Below are positions 14,106 through 27,600 of a stretch of 64,000 bases of DNA, piece after piece. Made by a program: the position numbers and the translations under genes. The DNA is from Monarcha castaneiventris obscurior (taxonomy: Eukaryota > Chordata > Aves > Passeriformes > Monarchidae). The first letter of the stretch is position 1, and each line of letters starts with the position of its first letter. The notes below the pieces were generated by a model that made no database searches, had not been told where the DNA came from, and saw only the letters and a list, made by a program, of their open reading frames with translations. Location of the stretch: contig JAMPIT010000848.1 in NCBI GenBank assembly GCA_026261815.1, forward strand, positions 2,604,001-2,668,000, given 5' to 3'.

Positions 14106-14680
14106 AAATCACAGAATAGTTTATGTTGGGAGGCCACCTGAAGACCATCTTGTTCCACCCCCCTGCTGTGGGCAGGGACACCTTCCACTTGACCACGTTG
14201 CTCAGGGCCCCATCCAACCTGGCCTTGAACACTTCCAGGGGTGAGGCAGCCACAGCTTCTTTGGGGAACCTGTGCCAGTGCTCACCACTCTCATAGGTAA
14301 GAATTTCTCCCTAATATCTCATCTAATCCTGCCCTCTGGCAGTTGGAAGCCATTTCTCCTTGTCGTGTCAATCCACGCAAATCCTTGTCCAAAGTCCCTC
14401 TCCAGCTCTCTGTACCCCCCCACCTTTAGGCACTAGAAGGGGCTCTGAGGGCTTCTTCTCTCCTCCAGGCTGAATGCCCCCAACTCTCCCAAGCTGTCTC
14501 CAGAGCAGAGGGGCTCCAGCCCTCGGAGCATCTTCGTGACCTTCTCTGGTCTCACTCCAGCAGCTCCATGTTCTTATGTTGTGGTCCCCAGAGCACAACA
14601 GGTGGGGTCTCACCAGAGCAGAGCAGAGGGAGAGAACCTCCCTCAACCTGCTGGTTTTGCTGCAATCCCTGGCATAAACC
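14106..14680 (-). mobile_element. CR1-type LINE fragment, 3' end, minus orientation
   Basis: CR1 is the dominant non-LTR retrotransposon of birds, normally 5'-truncated. The plus strand here reads as the reverse complement of a CR1 3' region. It opens with AATCACAGAATAG, the complement of the 3' tail, then passes landmarks such as CATCCAACCTGGCCTTGAA, GGGGAACCTGTGCCAGTGCT and CTGGTCTCACTCCAGCAG, ending about CCTCCCTCAACCTGCTGG. The element therefore has its 3' end at the left. It is diverged, with many substitutions and no intact reading frame, so it is an old dead copy. The right boundary is approximate. Confidence 0.9.
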
Positions 14681-17600
14681 TCCCTTAGAGCAGAGACCTC
14701 TCAGCAGCTCAGTGAATGGTAATTTAATTCAGTTTTAATGTTAGGATTTGGGTCCTTCAGTTGCCAGAACATATAATCATGTGGACAAAATGTTCCTTGC
14801 TGCCACCTGCCTCATCTCAGCATTTCTGCTCCCCTGCAGGAGAAGCCCATCAGGGCCATGGATGCTGCTGAAGTCAGTGACTTTTGGACTGCAGCTCCTT
14901 TGCACACAGTTCTCAGCCTGGGAGGCAAGTGGTTTGTGAAATTTCTCTTTTAAATGAGTCTGCTGAGTCTGTAATAAGAAGAGGACAGAAATAATCTTCT
15001 GTGAGGCTTCCTACAGATGGGCTTTAGTACCTGTAAAAGTCATAGCAAATGGATTTGCTCTGGGATTGGATGGACATTGGCAGATTTATGGGATGAGGTG
15101 ATGCAGCTGCAGCACAACTGGAACTTGTGGGGAGAAATCCCTGCAAACAGTTGAGGGTACTTCAGATGTTTTTCCATCTTGTGCCTGCACCTGGGCTGGG
15201 GGTGGTCTCAGCCTAAAGGGTTTTTGTGCCCCACAGGGCTGGGCAAGGCACTAGAAGCCAATGGAGAAGGGGAAAAATGCTTTTTCTTCATCTCAAATGC
15301 CAACAACAGTTTGGCCAAATGTGTTTGCATGTTTATGGCACTGCCACAGAAGCTGCTTCAACCCTTTCTCTTGTTTTGCCTTGCCTTTTCCCTCCCTCCT
15401 TCCTCCAGGCTGCGATAACTCTGTCCCCAAATGAAAGGAAGATTCACTTGTCTGCAGTTAGCAGAGGGGCTAAATTTGTTATACATTATGCACATTCTTC
15501 ACGATGCAGCATTTTTTGCTGAACTTGAGAGGAATAATCTTACATAAGAAGCCCCTAACAGATTGTCTATAGAACACTGTACAAGACAAATAGTTCAAAG
15601 CTGTGACTCAAACTGTGGAACTACAAACTGAAAGCAAGGCCAGTGCTGATCAACCAAGTGATAACACATGTTTGATCATAATACCCTAAAACATTGCATC
15701 TGCTTGAAAATAAACAGAGATCTCAATGACCCGTTGTAGTTACCACCATCAAGCTCACATTTAGCTTCACAACTCCATTCTGTCTTCTGACAGTCCCAAA
15801 ATCAAAAAAAAAGTGCTCTACCTTTCAAAATGCTTTATCTATATAAGCCATCAACAGACTGCTCCTTCAAGTGTTGTAACTCCTCTCTCTTAAATCTCTA
15901 AGTATAGAAAACTATAGAAGGAAATGTAGGGGATTCTGTACTGGGCAGAATGTGTATCTTCTGAAAGTTTAAAATTAAAGCAGCACACAATGAAATTCAC
16001 TACAAGCATGTCTTGGAAATATATTTTTACATTGATTGTTTTAGTACTCTCAGAGTTATTATATTTCTTATCATCTGTCTATAAAGATACACTGGTGGTA
16101 CCAGTGACTATCCAGATAATGTTTTCATGCTTTTATAGACACTATATTTCACCCCAAGTACTGGAGTATATCACTCCATTTCTTATCACACCAGTCTTGT
16201 TTTTATAACCCTCTTCACATTTAATTTCAACTATTTTTTACATTTGCAGTCTCATCAAATCATTCGCCTTTTTTTCAGTCTGTTTGAGGGCATGGTTGCC
16301 AGCATTCCGAATGCAATTCAGGCTGCATTCACACTTTTCACAAGGAAAATTTTTCAAGTTCATTCAGATTGCTTCCAATCTTCAAAATATTAGGCCTACT
16401 CATTCAAATACTTAGTAAAAGTACTGTAAAACACTTTACCATATTTTGCTTTTGCTGCCAAAAAACTCCCTCACCTTAGAGTTCCGCTATTAAAGTGTTT
16501 ATCATTATTGCCTGAAAATCTGCCCTTTTTTTACTTCAGTTTCTATCATTAATGGCTTGATGTCCCCCATTTTACATAGATATTGTGCTCAGTTGCCTTG
16601 CCTCTAGTGCAAAGCGTCTTCAGTTTGCCTCTGACAAAATGGAGTTGCAGCAGTGATTCAGGACTGCTGAAAAACTGCTTCAATAAAACAGGACACTTGT
16701 CATGTGAAAGCAAATATGGTTTGAATGCATCTTAGAGGTCAATAAATCTGCTGCTGGCTGGCTGCAGAGATAACTACCTTGTCTTACAAGGTCCGAGATT
16801 GCTTTTACTTTATATCAGTAAAATTGGGGGGGATGTAGAAATATGGGCAGGAGGGATTCACTGCTCATAATGCATCAGCACAGACTGTACCAGCTCCTGG
16901 CTGGGTCCCTGATGGACCAGGGGGACAGCACAATCCCCTCCCTGGAGATCCAGGTTTAGGTTTTTTTAATTTTGTTAACACCATGTTAGTTTCTTTCTCT
17001 CCTGTCTCTCTAAAATTCATATTGCTAATGGAGGCAGGGATTTTGTTTATCCAGCAGCACCTGCCCAAGGTCTCAATGGGCTGATGACACACTCCTCAGC
17101 ATTTGTACCAGCCTCATTGGGGGGGTCCTGTGGCTTGAATCCACTTTCGTTTTCCTTGAACAAAAGGCCAAATTCAACTTGTATGTGTCAGCTGTGGCAG
17201 AGATGTACCCTGGGCATGTAAGCCCAGGAGATGTCCTGTTTCCCTGGGCCACTGGGACTGTGCTCTGTTCCCGTGCAACATCCCAGCTCCACTGCCTGCT
17301 CCACTTTTACCTTGAGCACAGATGTGCTCCTTCTCCAGCAGATGCATTGCTGCCCTGGGCAAATCACTTATTGGAGCAGATGCTGATTTTTGTTTTTCAA
17401 GGCAAAATGCACGCAATGCTGGAGCCCTGGACAGACAGGAGGAAGTGCTCCCCCCTGGACACGCTTTCCCCAGTCTCCAGCTGATGGCTCTGCAGGCATC
17501 TGCCCAACTTCCCTGTGCCAGGGGCTCTGCTTCCCAACAAGGCCACTTTCCACAGTGCCAGCGAGTGTTAGAGGGGCCTACACATGCAAATATTTGAAGG

Positions 17601-18875
17601 AAATGAGAAATACTGACATAGGAAGAGATGATGTGTTTGGGTAATTGAAGACCAGGGTGAAGCCCTGAATTCCATGCAAATTCTCCCATAATGGATTTTG
17701 CAGCAGAAACCTGTGCAGCCTGTGAGCTGTACCCCAGCTCTGAGGGGTTTGCTCCCATCATCTGGCTGCCAGGGGAGCTGCAGGGTGCTGCAGCACCAGC
17801 TCTGTTGTCCCCACCCGGCTAGGATAGGACTCAGAGGGTGTGGGAACAGTCCTGTCCCCACGTAAATGCTGTGGGTGTTTTGTGCATTGAGGCAATGGAA
17901 GAACCCACCCGAGTTCTTCCTCAAGCGGGAAACAGAGGCAGGAGCTGTCTGAACACCTCTAGGACATCTGCTCTTGTCACATCTTGAGTCCTCTTTGTCT
18001 CTCATCAGTGCACAGCTTTATTCTGGAGGTTTGTCCTTGATGAGAGGAGGAGAAACTCCTCACTGATAGCAGGGTTTCCCTGATTTTGCCTGGTTTTCCC
18101 AGGTTTTAGCCCTGGGTCACCTCCCTGCTCATCCCTGTCCCCTCCATGAACACACGGGGAGCCAGAGGAGAGCAGTGCTGTACCAGCACCAGTGGGATGC
18201 CCAAGGGGCACTGCTTCTCTTGGCTGCCGATTAGAGAAAAATCTGGAATGTGGATCCATCTCCAAGAGACTTCGATTTTTTAATTTGCTTTCTGCTTGAT
18301 TTAGCTATTTTCTGAAACAATCTCAGCAGTGAAAAGCCTTTTCAGAATAGAACAGGAAGGTTTTCTTTCTTCTGAAAACGCTGAAACAAGATGTTTTGAT
18401 TCTGCCAGATTTTTTGTTTGTTTCGTTTCAAAACAAAATTCCGGTGAAATGCAGTCAATTTTGTGAAGCACTTTGATTCTGACGGTTTTGTGTATTCTAG
18501 CTTAAATGTTTTTCCGGCTATCTCCATTTGGGAGAAGCGGGAGGGAAGGCAGAGCAGATGTCACACCATGCGTGGCAGAACTGGAGATCTGGCACCCATC
18601 CGGCAAACAGCCTCAGGAAGAGTGGGAACATGGTGTGGGTGCAGCTGGGGCCCAGGAAGGGACAGCTAAGGAAGAGGGAGAGTCATGGAAACCTGTCTGG
18701 TGACAGGGACACGTAAACCACTGAAGGCCTGGCTCTGGCCCAGCCTCTGCTGCTGATTTCCAAGTGACTTTGAACAAATGCCTGTGGCCCCGTGACCTGT
18801 GAGGAGGTAATAACAGAGTGACCACTGTGTCTACTAAAGATTTAGGCTGTTTAGGACTGTGAGACCTTTTCATTG
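14681..18875. other. Intergenic, no gene seen
   Basis: No coding exon, RNA gene or repeat was recognised. The part from about 15500 to 16850 is AT-rich with short T and A runs. Open frames here are short and unremarkable. Confidence 0.5.
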
Positions 18876-19021
18876 AAACAGAATCATTCAGGTGGCAAGG
18901 GAACTATAAAATCATTGAGCCCACCTTTAACCCAGCACTGCCCAGACCACCACTAATCCATGTTCTCAAGACACGCCACATCTGCATGTCTTTCAAATCC
19001 CCCCAGAGATGGTCACTCAAC
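18876..19021 (-). mobile_element. Short CR1-type fragment, minus orientation
   Basis: About 145 bp resemble the reverse complement of a CR1 3' end. The order is AGAATCATTCAGGTGGCAAG, AAAATCATTGAGCCCACC, AACCCAGCACTGCC, ACCACTAATCCATGT, CCACATCTGCATGTCTTTCA and CCAGAGATGGTCACTCAAC, which follows the family's usual sequence of landmarks. It is heavily diverged and 5'-truncated, so it is a dead remnant. Confidence 0.85.
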
Positions 19022-22000
19022 AAACTTTTGTGTTGTTATTTTGAACACAGCCCTCATCTAGACTGGGCTCTTTGCTCTGTGCAAAGCAAGCAAGAGCAGT
19101 AATTGCCTGGACCTGTGAGTTTTTGTCAAGACAGGCAGTGTCAGAAAAATTTAAATGCAGATCCCAGCATCCTGCCGACACAAAAAGAAATCCAGGCTTT
19201 GCAAAGTCAAAGAGAAGCAGTTTTGTCCTCCTGGGAGCTACAAAATAGGTTGGGATGCCAAAAATAACCTGTTACTAGTTATAGATGCTCCAGCTCTTTT
19301 ACCGAGACATGAAAACTTGAGCTGGGTTTAATACAAGACACTTGTTTAGTGTCACTGTGACCTTCTGCAGATTTGCCATCCCAGCTTTAACCAAATTAAA
19401 GACTAATCCATCCTGTCACTTCATTGCTTTATTCTTGCACGAAGCTTCCTGAGAGATTCAACTCCTTTTCCTAATGGTTTCATTTCCTCTCTGAATTTAT
19501 TTGCATGTAAACCTGGTTCCCGAGTAGTTGGTCCAAGCTGTCAGGAAATAGAGAGGAATTCAGGCTCCAGTTCTCAGGAACACACAAATGAAATGGGAGC
19601 TCTCACAGGTGGTTTTGGGACTTGGGGTTGCTGCTCCCACCATTTTAGGGTCAGAGACCCAGCTGGCTTAGGATGTTTCACACCTGCATTGACAGAGCAA
19701 CAAGCTATGCCAGATTTCAGAGAGAAAACATTTGGCCCTCCTAACAGAGTTATGGCCCAAGGATTTTTCTAAGGGAATTAATCTAAAGTGCAAATCAAGC
19801 TGGCAAAAAACCACAAATCCTCCTCTAGAGACCATTCTGTTTGACACAGGAAAAACAGAAATCATCTGAGCTGGGCCACAGAGGTGCCCACAGTGCTGGG
19901 GCTCGGGGTGCTGGAGTGACACGGGCAGTGTCCATACAGGGTCCTTCTCCTCCCCAACTTTCTCAACCCAGCTATTCCATATTTCTAGTGCTCCTTTCCA
20001 GTCTCAGGAATGCCAAGCCCTGCTCTGTGTTCTGGAGAAACCGTGAGCTGGACAAGAGGCAGAATTTTATCTGGAAGTGGAGATGGCTTGGAGGAAAGAT
20101 CAACAGCCTGATACTCAGGGCTGGGAATGATCACATCTCCTGCTCCTTCTGCCCTCGCTGCTGCAACGCCCAAGCAGAGGGCACAGGAGGGGCAGCAAAG
20201 GGGGTCACTGGAACAGAGATAAACAAAGGATAATCTTTCAGGCAACAATTCATCATTTAAAGCTAAAGCAGAGAAACAATTTCCCAGCTAGCACAGCATT
20301 AAACAGATGGGCTAAACCACTTCAGCAGCAAGCAGGTGTCTCAGGGCTCAGAAAACCCATCCGTCCAAGGCCACAGGGTGATTATCCTGCGTGACTCAGG
20401 TGTTTCCAAGACAAGAAGGCCAAATCCCTTCCAGTAGCCACTGGTTTTATTGATTTATTTATTTGCACAAGGTGCCAGTGATGTCTCTGGGGGATGCCCG
20501 CAGTGGTACAGCCCCTGCCTGAGGAACAGATGCTCCTGGAGAATCATTTCCATTTGCAAGACCTCACATCAAGAGAGCAAACGTGAGCCATTCGTGCTGC
20601 CTTTGCCCCAGCCTCCCCCTCTGTCCCAGCTCTACCCTGCACTTGCCACAGCCAGAGCTACTCTATTTTTTCAGTGCCAAAGCATGCAGAAACAGGTTTA
20701 GTCTCCATCTGGTTTGCCTGGTTTGTTCAGGTAGAGCCCTGGCTGTGTCCAGGTCATGTGGGAGGTGGCACAGAACCAGGCAAGGAGAGTGGGAAGGCCT
20801 GCAGTTAGTGTTACACTCTGGCACCTGGCACATTCATGAATTTTCTGAAGCCAGAGAAAGGGCTGTGGAGCACTTAGGTAGGTGAAACCCTGGGTGAGGT
20901 TTGGAAGCTTGGGAGGGGTGTGGTAAGTGCAGGGCAGACCCTGTTCTGGCACAGTGCTGAGGTGAGATCCCAGCTCCCCTTCCCACTGCCAGGTGCAGGC
21001 TGAGCCGAGCCTGTCCCAGCCCAGGGAGGTCAGGGCTCAGGGACAGGGAGGTGGCACTGGGCATTGCCCTGCCTGTGCCAGGATGTCTTCATCTCGGGGC
21101 TCCAACAGCTCCGGAGCCATGTGGCATCCAGGGAGCATCTCCCCTTTCCTCCTGCACCTGGGAGCTCCACAGGCAGCAGGCGGGTCACTGCTGGGGCAGC
21201 CTGCTTGTCTGCTCCAAAATCGAGCCACGGGGAAAAAGGAAGAGGAGGAGAAGGAGAGCTCGGAGCTCCCAGAGGTGGCTGATGCTGCTGTCGCCGTGGG
21301 CAAGTTGTGCCCTCCGATAGATACCTTGACACCTCGCTGTGCAGCCCTGACGTTAGGGCCTCTGACAGCTCTGCTGTCAGTCAGAAGCCCTTTCACAAAC
21401 AGACACTGACAGTCTGCAGTGCAACCACCAATCCTGGCTGGCTCCCTGCCTTTCTTTGCTGTTTTAAGCACACAGATTTAAATTTTAAATTGCTGGCCCG
21501 TTGCTGGCCTCTTGAGCAAATGAACACTCCTGAGCAAATGAACACTCCTTGAGCAAATGAACACTCCCTACAGCTGTGTCCTGTCCTCTACCTGCCCCCC
21601 ACCCACTGCTGCAGCCCTCGGACCTGCCCTGACCTTGGGGGCCTCCCTGCAGCAAGCAAGAGCCTCAAGCCTTGGATCCACCAACACCACGAAGCTTTCA
21701 GGAGTCAGGAGTGTGGGTGACTATGACTGGAACAAAATCCTGCATCTCCTGGGGCTGGTCATGTTTAGGAGGTAGTTGAGATGCTGCAAAGGCTCATTTT
21801 CCCCCTTCTCCTTTCATATATCTTTCTTTCCTTTTCTCCTTTTCCTCCTTGCAGGAGGAGGCAGGGCTGGCCCCTGCTGTGGAGATCCTGGGTCCTCCAG
21901 CCTGAGGCTCTGAGGGAAGACAGAGCTCACTGGGGTTTAGGTGCTTGTGCAGGGAGGCAGCCAGCCAGTACCTTTTTCTCCTTTATCCTGAGCTGTGCTG

Positions 22001-24452
22001 AATCCCAGGAAGTGTGATATTTGCTCAAACATGTCAGTAAATCCCCCCTGTGCTACAGGAGGTCACCTTCCCTAATCTATGATGTCCAATTGCGTAACTG
22101 AGATACTGAACAAATAGCTTAAATTTAATCTGTGTTTGCTTCCATCTCAGGCGTGGCAAATCAATTCCTGGGAAAGCGCAGCTTCAGCGTAGGGCTGGGA
22201 ACACACACTGGTCATGGTAACCTCCAAAAGAGCAGAAAAAATTAGAGAAATAGACCAAGTAAGGTTTTTCTGCCTGTTGCAGCACCTCTCCCTATCAAAT
22301 ATTCCAAGGCTAGGGATTTGATGCCTTCAGCAGAGACCAAGACTTGCTGTGTCCAGGTGAGGTCTTGGGACAAAAGCAGGAGACACTGCTCTGGATCTCA
22401 GCAGATGCGTGCACTTTTGAGGAGCTTCGTGTCAGTGTTGTGAGGCACCAACTCTCCTCTTCCCTGAAACCCTCCCACCCCACCCAGCACCAATGGGAGT
22501 GTGGCAGATTAAAGACAGCAGAAAAAAGCAGAGGACAAGGGGCAGCAGGACTGCAGCAGGGCTTGGAAGATGTTCTCCTAACAACGTGGGTGATGGGAGG
22601 CAGAGAGGGATTCAGTCCTCTTGTTTCTCTCCACACTCATTTTTCTTTGCTTCATTAATGACCTTTCATTCAACAGCAGAGATATTAATAGGATGCTTCA
22701 ATTCCAAGTGTCCCCATCTCCCCTCTCTTCTCCCCCTCTCTTCACACTTTCTGGTGCTCTAACAGTTTCCTTCACATTAATTAAAACAAATAACAAGCTT
22801 ATACATCTCATCAGGGTAATTCAGAAACTAAACACATCAGCCATCCATTGCCCCAGGCACTGTGGATGGAGCAAATCCAGCTCTTTCTCCCCTGCCATAG
22901 TTTCTTCCCCTCCCATTGGAACAAGGATGTGCTTTAAATGTCCATCCTCAGCCAGACACCACGGTGGGTAGGAAATGTGCTCTAAACACCCACTGGGTCC
23001 TGCCTGCTCTGCTGCCCTGCTCTGAGCTGCTCTGGCTGGTGCCAACCCCATGCCATGAGCTGTCACTCTCTTCTGCATGGCACAGATGTCCCAGGTGCTC
23101 TGAACACTGGTAAGCACTGCCCCACTCCCTGCAGCAGCTCAGGGCTGTGGCTGCCCCAGCTCTGCAGCCACTTTTTGCCTCTGGCATCCGTTTCCCAGGC
23201 TGAGGGATGGATAAACCATCCCGGGCATGCTGCGGTTTGGATCTGGCCCTTGAATGCAGCCTCCTGCTGAGCCCCTCTGCATGCAGGGATACAGCCCAGC
23301 CCTTCCCACAGCAAACACAGCACAGGTCTGCTGCTGCAAACAGCTTGTTTCAGGCACCAAATTTCAGAAGCAAATGGTTTTCTACTCCCTTAGCAGAGAG
23401 TCTTTGAGTGGGATCCCATCAGACAGTGAAAGGGGGCCAACACAGAGATGGCTGGGGCTTCACACCACTCCTGGGGATGGGAAATGATTCTGCACATGGA
23501 TCCCAGGCAGCTGGGGTTTGCATGGGCATGTGTGTGGCAGGAAGATGCCTCCATGGCTCCAAGCCTGGCACTGCCAGGAGCCAACAAGCATGGGTTTCCA
23601 AGGGAAAGACAGCAGAAATTGAGTGGAAAGGAGCGCATACCCCTCTTTCCAGGGCTGAAAAGAAGCACCACATCTTTGTCCATGGAGGTAGCCAGGGAGA
23701 GGAGACTGCTGCCCACCCCATAGAGCATCTTCTGTACATGAAAAGCCTTAGCTTCAAATCTCCTAATTTACCCTGAGTTTTTCTCTTTAATAGCATTCAT
23801 AGTGGGAGCCATCTGGACCTGGTACTTTATTAGCTTAGAATAATTCAGCTGCTTTGTTAATCTCATCCCATTTCGTCGGGTTCATTCCAGTTTGCTCACG
23901 GTGCATCCCAGGACAGGGCAGTGGCTCTCCCATTACCCATGCTGCCAGCATGGAGCAGCCACCTCTGTGCAGGTCCTGCCTCTCCAAACACGGCCTCACA
24001 GATTTCTTTAATGTCTGACTCTCTCAGCAGGCAGTTGGAGGCTTCTAAATCCACTGGGGTTTCCTGCTGGTAACAGGACTGCAGCGAGTCCCTGCAGCCC
24101 CTCACAAAGCCTCCCCAGCCCCTGGTGGGGGCAGAACTTGGCAGTCCCCAATGGCCCAGACTTCTAGTGCCACATCCCACATCGGGGGTCCTCCCCAGCC
24201 CCCCAGGAACCCAGCAAGCCAGGCTGCTCCTCAGCCACAGGAGCCACTTGCTGCCCTTAATGCTGGCCTTGTTACAAAGCTGTAATTGAGCTCCTATCAG
24301 CCTAAATGATCAAATTGCCCTCTATTGAGAGAAACCAATTTGCCAGCAAATTTTCCTCCGCTCTGCCTGTAGCACTGTACCACTAAATTGTCATCAAACT
24401 GGTGCTGGGCTTTCTGAGCGTGTATAGGGGGACAACTCTCATGGACATCATG
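19022..24452. other. Intergenic, no gene seen
   Basis: Moderately GC-rich non-coding DNA. Several open frames of 80-145 codons occur on both strands in overlapping positions, as expected by chance in GC-rich sequence, and none is recognisable. It contains a three-copy 18-19 bp repeat at 21512-21567. Confidence 0.5.
21512..21567. repeat. 18-19 bp tandem repeat, three copies
   Basis: Three adjacent copies of TTGAGCAAATGAACACTCC; the middle copy lacks the first T. Nearly perfect, so recent or homogenised. No coding meaning is apparent. Confidence 0.85.
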
Positions 24453-24613
24453 TTCCTCTCCCTCTCCCTCTCCTCTCCCTCTCCCTTCTCCTTTCCCTTC
24501 TCCTTCTCCTTCTCCTTCTCCTTCTCCTTCTCCTTCTCCTTCTCCTTCTCCTTCTCCTTCTCCTTCTCCTTCTCCTTCTCCTTCTCCTTCTCCTTCTCCT
24601 TCTTCTCCTCTCC
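24453..24613. repeat. 161-nt uninterrupted pyrimidine tract with (CCTTCT)n core
   Basis: From 24453 to 24613 the plus strand holds only C and T. The left third is a mix of CTCTCC and CCTTCT variants; from about 24496 to 24603 it is a near-perfect hexanucleotide array of CCTTCT, about 18 units. The minus strand is the matching polypurine run. Open frames through it, such as alternating K-E or F-S runs, are low-complexity artefacts. Such tracts are known to be length-variable and can adopt triplex (H-DNA) structure. Confidence 0.95.
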
Positions 24614-27600
24614 GCCTTCTCTCCACTCTGCCAGAGAAATAGCAGGAACCACGTGAATGAGATCATCTCCTCCAAAATTACTCACAGTGAATTAATCACC
24701 CAGAACGGCAGCAACCGCAGTGGGAGTGAGCCAGGGTCACTGGGAAGGAGCTGGTGGCTTGGGGAGGAGGAAGCAGCCCTGCATCAGGGATGGTGCTGCT
24801 TGGGCAAAGGTGCTGGAGGGAAGGGCCCTCGTTTTCCTTGTCTGCTGCTGACCTGGTGCTTGTGCAAGGTATGTGCTGTGGCAGGTGTGGGCAGAGAGCT
24901 GAGAGGGCACTGCAGTGTGCCCAGCCAGTTTTTCCTCCCAGGAGGGCATCGGGCACTCCCTATGTCATAGGTGTGTCAGGAGGTGTGCAAGGTGGTCTGG
25001 CACTGCATCCCTGCAGAGATCGTGTTGCTGTGCCAGGGAAACAGCACTGAGTACATGGGAGCAAGGCTAGAGCCTTCAGTGTCCTGATAGAGAACCTGGC
25101 TGCAGCCTTGCCATTTCCTGATGGGAAGCCTCCTCTGCCAGCTCCCTCCACAGAGCCAGTGCTCCGCACCACCAGGGTTAGGTTTGGGCTGATAGCAGAG
25201 TGCAGCCACCAGAAAACATCAAATTATTTCCCTCTGTCACCATAAATTAGAAGTGCTCATCCTGCTGAGAGAACCCCAGTACCGAGCCAGCCCTGAACTA
25301 GATGAGTATTTCCCTGCCCTTTGCCTTCTCGCTGCCTGGCAGAGAAGTGGGCATGGGCAGGGAGGATGGTGTTGCCCTGGGGGGATGCTGCAGGCCGGCC
25401 CTGCTGGCCCAGGGATTGCAGCCAGCATTTGCAAAGCTGTTGGACAAGAAAGGGGCCTTTGCCTGGACCAGTGTGCAATGGCAGGTGACCACAGCCACGG
25501 TGACAAGGATGCTTTCACAGCAGTGTGTTACCACACTGCTCCTCAAACAATGTTTAATAGCCACATCCATGGTGCCTGTGATGCTCTCAGAGGTGCAGCT
25601 CCCTGGTGCCCACCTCAGGTACCCTGGTGCACAATGCTGCCCTACTTTGCTTCGTCCCCTCCAAATGAAAAGTGCAAAGGTGAAAAGGTCCTTGGGACCT
25701 GGCACAAGCTGGAATTGCCCAGACTGAGCCAATTTAGGACACCGTGTGAATCCCGGCAGGAATAAAGCAACTGAGATGGGCTGGAAAGAGCAAAGCAGCA
25801 GAGCTGGGAAGAGCGAGCCATTATGGAGCAGTGGGTGAGCCGGCAGCACCGCAGAGGGAGGTGACAGGGAGCAGGCTGCTGCTCCTGCTGCCAGGTCAGC
25901 TGTGACACTGCCTGGCCCCAGCAGGGTCTTGGCAGCCTGCACAGGGGCCCTGCCTGTGGGGAGGTGGCACAGATCCGGTGCAGAGACACAGCAGAGAAGT
26001 GTTTCTGGTGCCGTGGATCTGACCTGCAAACACCTCAGTGTGGGCTTAGTATTTTGCTCCCTGTCTCAGACTGCTCCTTCCTTCTCCCAGCTCTCAGCAT
26101 CCGTGGTTCATTTAATGACATGTGATCCATACCCGTGTTCACCTGGCACGGACCTGCATTCCCTGGAGATAAAATGATGTTCACATGCTCAGGTCTGGCA
26201 ACAGGAGCGAGTTATTTCCCACGGAGGGTCTCAAAGCACTTTGCATTTGTCACCCCCAGTTGCAGAGGTGCAGAGACAGGAGCAGGTTTGTTCAGTACCA
26301 CCTGGCAAGAAGAGCCACTTGCTGCGGGGTGATGGCACCAAGGACAAGCTGCAGGAGCTGCTGCACAGGGATCTCAGGGCCAGCACTGCCTGCATCAAGC
26401 CAGAGACACTAGTTTCTTCTTTCCCAGGTATTTTTGCAGGCAGTGCTGTTATGATAGCATGACATTGCCCATCACACAGCTGGAGAGGGATGCCACCCTG
26501 CAGCTGGGGACAGCCAGCTCCATTCTGCTCTGAGCTCAGCTCCCAGTCCCAGAGTTGGCTGCCAGCTGAATAAAGCCACTTAATCAGAGACATCGATGGG
26601 GAAAAGTATTTGTCCCAGCTCCTGCCCTCACTGCTACAGCGATGATGCTCACTCAAACCCAAACATTTGTTTTGCACAGATACATCCACTGCACACCAAG
26701 ACATGATGTCTGTGTGTTTGGATTAATTTGTTGGGTGGAAGATGGATAGATGTGGATAGAGACACAGGTGTGAGCCCCTGGCAGCCCCTGAGCCCCCAGC
26801 CCCCTGCCACCATAAAGCCACATCGTGTATCCAGCCAGGGCTGTGGCCATCCAGGCACTGACAGAGCCCTGTACAGTGCATTAATCCCACCCAGCATCCC
26901 CCCAGAGGAGCTGGGCTGTGGTCCCTGGAGCTCTACAAAGGAATGTTTCTGTGGTGTGTTAATGCTGGGATCAATTCAAAACATGCCCAGACATGCGCTT
27001 CCCAGCAGGAGTGTGCATGCAGGACAGGAGGGTTCCCAGTGAGGGGTGTGTGTCTGTGCTCAGGGCTTCTTTGGGGTTTTAGGAATACTAGGGAAATTAG
27101 ATTCTTTTTGGACCTTTTTGTGCTTTCTAGAAAATTGCATGCCTTAATGAAATGCTTGTGTGTGGGCTCTAAGTCGTCAGCAGCCCAGATAAAGTCCAAA
27201 TCCATTTGGTGTATGCTTTGCCTGTTTCAGAGAATCCAAACTATTTCAGGGGGATTTATGCCCATCATAAAATCAAGCTCCTGTCCCAAAACAGCCATAA
27301 GAAGGTACAGCTGAAAATATAAAGGTTTAATAAAAACTTGTGGAGTAATTTGACTCTTAATCCCAAACACAATCTCTCCTCTCAAATAACTGCAGTCCCT
27401 GCAAGATTAAATTCTCCCTACGTATTGTCTTTAAGTCTGATACCTTCTATTGAGCTTAGCTGGGTTTTAAGTTCTTAAATCATGGCTCTGTAATTGCACA
27501 TCTTATTCAGTTTGTCATGCAAAGAGTTCCCAAGGAAGATTTTGTAAAGATTTCTCCATGTCTGGCAGTAGATTGTGACACGTGTCTGTATTTTGAAGCT

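Noticed and set aside
24297..24685. Open frames of alternating K-E, F-S and R residues
   Set aside because: They are translations of the CCTTCT hexanucleotide array and have no coding support.
25298..26029. Minus-strand 243-codon open frame in the desert
   Set aside because: Overlapped by long plus-strand frames over the same bases, with Cys/Ser/Leu-rich chance-like composition and no family resemblance.
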